In this document: positions 61,167 through 64,000 of the stretch, in pieces | How positions within the stretch are numbered: the first letter of the stretch is position 1 | Layout of the letters: every line of letters starts with the position of its first letter | Source of the DNA: Symbiodinium sp. CCMP2592 | Taxonomy: Eukaryota > Sar > Dinophyceae > Suessiales > Symbiodiniaceae | Length of the DNA stretch: 64,000 nucleotides | Assembly (NCBI GenBank): GCA_905221615.1 | Contig: CAJNDT010000510.1 | Coordinates: 1 to 64,000 of the forward strand | Reading direction: 5' to 3' | The notes under the pieces: generated by a model | The model's database searches: none | What the model was told of the DNA's origin: nothing | The model's input: only the letters and a program-made list of their open reading frames with translations | Program-made: the position numbers and the translations under genes

Positions 61167-63369
61167 CTGGTAGAAGTAGCAGTGGGCTAGTAGCCCGTCG
61201 GATCCAAAGTGATTTTTCTATAGTAGAATTGCTAGCTCCTTTGATCCAAAGTGATTTTTCTGGTAGAGTAGCGGTGGGCTAGTAGCTCCTCTGTAGGGCG
61301 TGGTAGTTCCTGTAGCGCCATGGATGGTCCAGGCCGTGCCCTTAATGCAGAGTCTGCATTAAATTAGCACCTTGGCCAAAGCTGGACGGGTTATTAACCC
61401 CCTTAGCTGCGTCAGTGACGCTCGCACGGACGCGGCAGTGCCGCATGTCCCTCAGTTCCTGCGTTGTAATCCAGTGGATATACTCGCGCAGGCCATTCGT
61501 GAGGATCTCGGACTCAGGAGATAGTTATCTCCTTTTCGCGGTTAGTAACCTGCTGAGTGTCCGTGGGGGCAGAGCCCCGAGGCTTGAGGCTGCCTTGCAG
61601 GCATCTTGCTGTTTAGAAAACAGTGTCAACATTGTTGTGACTGCTCAGTGCCGCTTATGCGGCAGCACTGCTGGAGGTTTTCCTGTGCAGCTTCTGCATG
61701 TAGCAGTGCTGCGAGCATGCAGGCAGCAGTGCTGCCGATGCCTCGCATCCTAAACCTCAGGTCACTGCCCCGAGGCTTCAGGTTCTCATGCATGCTTTTT
61801 CTGTTTGGCACACATGCTGTCTGCAATGCTTGGTGTTGGTCAGGGTTGCCCTGCAGCCTCTGCTGTTGGCGTTTTCTCCAGCGCAGCTGTGCCTGTAGCA
61901 GTGCTGCAGGCACGCAGGCAGCAGTGCTGCCTATACCTCGCATCCTAAACCCCAGGGCAGTGCCCCCCTCTTGCATGCTTCTTACTGTTTCGTAAACGTT
62001 CTGGGCAGTACCCCGAGGCTTCAGATCCTCCGCCTGCTTCCTACTGTTTAGTAAACAGTATGTCAATGCTTGCGAAGTCCACGCCAGGCTCTGCGGCCGC
62101 TGCTGTTGATGTTTTCTCCAATGCAGCTTGTGCGTGTAGTAATGTTGCAGTCAAAAAAGCCGCGTACGCTTATGCCTCGCATCATAAGCCTCAGGGCAGT
62201 GCCCCGAGGCTTAAGGTCCCCCGCCTGCTCTTTACTGTCTAGCAAACAGTCTGTCAGTGCTTCGTGTCGGTGAAGTTTTGTTGCGAGGTCGCGCTAAGCC
62301 CTGAGACCGCTGTTGTTGCGGGGTCGGCCCCCAACGCAGCTTGTTCGCAGCGCAGTGCTGCCTGCACGCGGAGAGCAGCGCTGCTAATGCCTTGCTTCAT
62401 AAGCCTACGGGCAGTGCCTTGAGTTTTAAGGCCTTCAGGCATGCTTTTTACTGTCTAGTAGACAGTGATGCCAACGTTTCGTGCCGGTCGCGTTTTGTTG
62501 CAGAGATGCTGTGGGCGAGCAGGCAGCAGTGCTGCCGATGCCTCACATCCTAAACCTCATGGCGGTGCCTCGAAGCACTTTGTGCGTGTAGCAGTGCTGC
62601 AGGCTCGCAGGCAGCAGTTTTGCCTATGCCTGCACCCTAAACCCCAGGGCAGTGCCCTAAGGCTTCAAGCCCTCATGCATGCTTCTTGCTGCTTAGTAAG
62701 CAATAAAACTTCATGCAGGCAGGAAGGGACGCGCTAGGGCAACCAGGAATTGAGAGATCTCTTCCTCGCGTTTAGCAGTGCTATGCGCGTAGCCCCTGTG
62801 ACACCGTCAGTGACGGACATGCAGTTTTTGAGACGAAGTGCCGCGGGCCAGTGTCCATTTGTCGGCAGCTTATGCCTTCATAACTGGTCAGAGTCAGGGC
62901 CTGGGCAGGCTCTGGCTGTCATTTGTGCTCAAGCGCTGCCACTGGCAGTCAAGGCACTGAGCTCTGTGCCGTTTGCTGCCCGCCTCGGTTGGCAAGTTGC
63001 CTCCTCGCTTGTTTCTTGTTGCGCGCAATTCACCCTTTCAACCGTAGACTGCTTTGTGGCTTCGGTTAGGAGGAGCTTCCTCCGTGCGCCATGTTTTCCG
63101 CAGGGCGACAAGCTAACGCAGACAATGCGGCGCAGGCGATGCGTGCTAGTTGTGAGTTTGTATTTTGATTCAACTGTGTTTTCTTATCTGTGTCGAAAAG
63201 AACCTTTGCCTCTCACTGCTTTTCGGCACAAGCTTAACAACTAGCGTTCTACTCGTACTGCATCGCATGCAACATTTCTTTTTTCAAAACGCTTTGGAAC
63301 AACAGCACGCACTTGACACATCAGCTCTGCTTACCGCATTGCATGGCAGTTTTCCTCCATCTCGACGCC
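61167..63369 (+). repeat. Non-coding leader with diverged tandem units, each ending in a hairpin
   Basis: Hairpins near 61607, 61983, 62042 (TACTGTTT-AGT-AAACAGTA, 62042-62060), 62232, 62450 and 62688 each follow a CCTCGCATCCTAAACC...GGCAGTGCC...GAGGCTT phrase. Units of about 190-240 bp are diverged. Longest hairpin: TTAATGCAG-AGT-CTGCATTAA (61342-61362). No convincing ORF. Confidence 0.65.
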
Positions 63370-63600
63370 ATGGACCCGCCCGAGACAGCAACGCCGGACC
63401 AACTTGTCCGCGCATTGCAGAGCCTCGCAGAAGACTGCATCGAGATGGGGGCTACGCTTCATGAGCGCATTGATACACTTTCGCATCGCCTGCAGGAAGC
63501 CTTGGCCAAAGTTGGCAGTCTGGAGCATCGCATTGCACTCTTGGAAGGCGCGCCGCAGTGCACCGATGCCGTAGATTTCTCTTTTGAAGAAATGGATTGA
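63370..63600 (+). CDS. Small coiled-coil ORF of the beta-like element
   Basis: 76 aa from ATG 63370 (MDPPETATPDQL). A coiled coil (IDTLSHRLQEALAKVGSLEHRIALLEG) is followed by an acidic end (DFSFEEMD). Resembles in design, not clearly in sequence, the gamma ORFs at 10855 and 13724. No known function. Confidence 0.45.
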   Translation: MDPPETATPDQLVRALQSLAEDCIEMGATLHERIDTLSHRLQEALAKVGSLEHRIALLEGAPQCTDAVDFSFEEMD

Positions 63601-63691
63601 TTGTGTGGTTTGAAACGCACTGCCCGGCATCTCAATACCGCTGCTTGCTCAGCGTTTCTTCAGGTGTTCTTAGCCGGTTTCTTCAGAAGCC

Positions 63692-64000
63692 ATGTCACAA
63701 CGCCAAGGCAATAAGAAGCAACGCCTTGCTACCCCCGAGCTGCGGACCGCAACTCACAGCACTGCAACGCTGGTCGAGGCACTCTTGCATCTTAGCAGCG
63801 ATCTCCCAGCAAGCCCTGGTTTTGTTTTGGGCAGTCTGCCAGAAGTTTTTCTATCGCAACGATCTGCAAGCATTCTTCTCCGCTTTCTCGAGATGTCAGA
63901 TAGAAGACCGCTCTCCTTCACGCATAGCACAGTACATCGACGCATGGCAAGGATATGGGATCTCACGCCCGGAGATCGTCAGATCCTAACAACCAACCTG
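63692..64000 (+). CDS. Partial ORF open at the window edge, unknown
   Basis: ATG 63692 opens a frame with no stop to base 64000 (103 codons): MSQRQGNKKQRLATPELR, then a helical LVEALLHLSSDLPASPGFVLG and FLEMSDRRPLSFTHSTVHRRMARIW. Position corresponds to gamma accessory ORF C. No family recognised. Confidence 0.4.
   Translation, partial: MSQRQGNKKQRLATPELRTATHSTATLVEALLHLSSDLPASPGFVLGSLPEVFLSQRSASILLRFLEMSDRRPLSFTHSTVHRRMARIWDLTPGDRQILTTNL

Larger units (their letters stand above)
61002..64000 (+). mobile_element. Beta-like YR element, 5' part, runs off the window
   Basis: It starts with an A-type repeat (61002-61166) clearly related to beta A1 and inserted into the helicase gene above. It shares leader phrases with beta (GGAGATA...TATCTCC hairpin at 61517 and 6635) and the mini-hairpin signature. 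The YR, Gag and Pol genes must lie to the right of the window. Confidence 0.7.

Overview
The window looks like repeat-dense nuclear DNA of a eukaryote, most probably a dinoflagellate. This is an inference from tyrosine-recombinase (YR) retrotransposons carrying captured cytosine methyltransferases, GC-rich satellites, CRN/RHS-like genes and a GC-AG intron. Nothing resembles a bacterial operon, and I saw no tRNA or rRNA.

The left 29 kb is a nest of three different YR retrotransposons. Element alpha (1-6188, 5' end outside the window) encodes Gag, a 2OG-oxygenase/methyltransferase-like protein and RT-RNase H, and ends in B1-A2-B2 split direct repeats. Element beta (6189-29106) lies directly against alpha's last repeat. 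Element gamma (10601-22165) sits inside beta's recombinase gene and is complete from A1 to B2. The shared plan is: small accessory ORFs, then YR, then Gag, then an in-frame UGA followed by CUA, then Pol (2OG oxygenase in alpha and gamma only; methyltransferase; RT; RNase H). The known DIRS order is Gag-RT-RH-MT-YR, so this is a permuted layout. In all three elements Gag and Pol are in the same frame, separated by one UGA in the CUA context known to favour readthrough.

From 29.1 to 31 kb there is a copy of alpha's A-repeat start fused to a decayed RT-RNase H, then a 111-bp tandem duplication. From 31.0 to 41.7 kb a 650-bp near-identical inverted repeat flanks about 9.4 kb. That interval holds one CRN/RHS-like P-loop NTPase/nuclease gene and a decayed tandem copy of it, both with the same 91-bp GC-AG intron. 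From 41.7 to 45.8 kb is CGA/GAC-rich satellite. From 45.9 to 49.5 kb are a frameshifted SF1 helicase relic, a minisatellite, a 509-bp foldback element and a frameshifted alpha/beta-hydrolase. From 49.5 to 57.6 kb is a decayed LINE with an OTU-like domain, zinc fingers, endonuclease and RT. From 57.6 to 61.0 kb is a second large SF1-type helicase relic. It is cut at 61002 by the start of another beta-like YR element that runs off the window.

The most unusual signal is a dense population of small perfect hairpins (5-9 bp stems, different sequence each time) whose loop is nearly always AGT, AGC or AGA. They occur through beta and the beta-like element at the right end, in coding, leader and terminal-repeat DNA. 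I did not see them in alpha or gamma.
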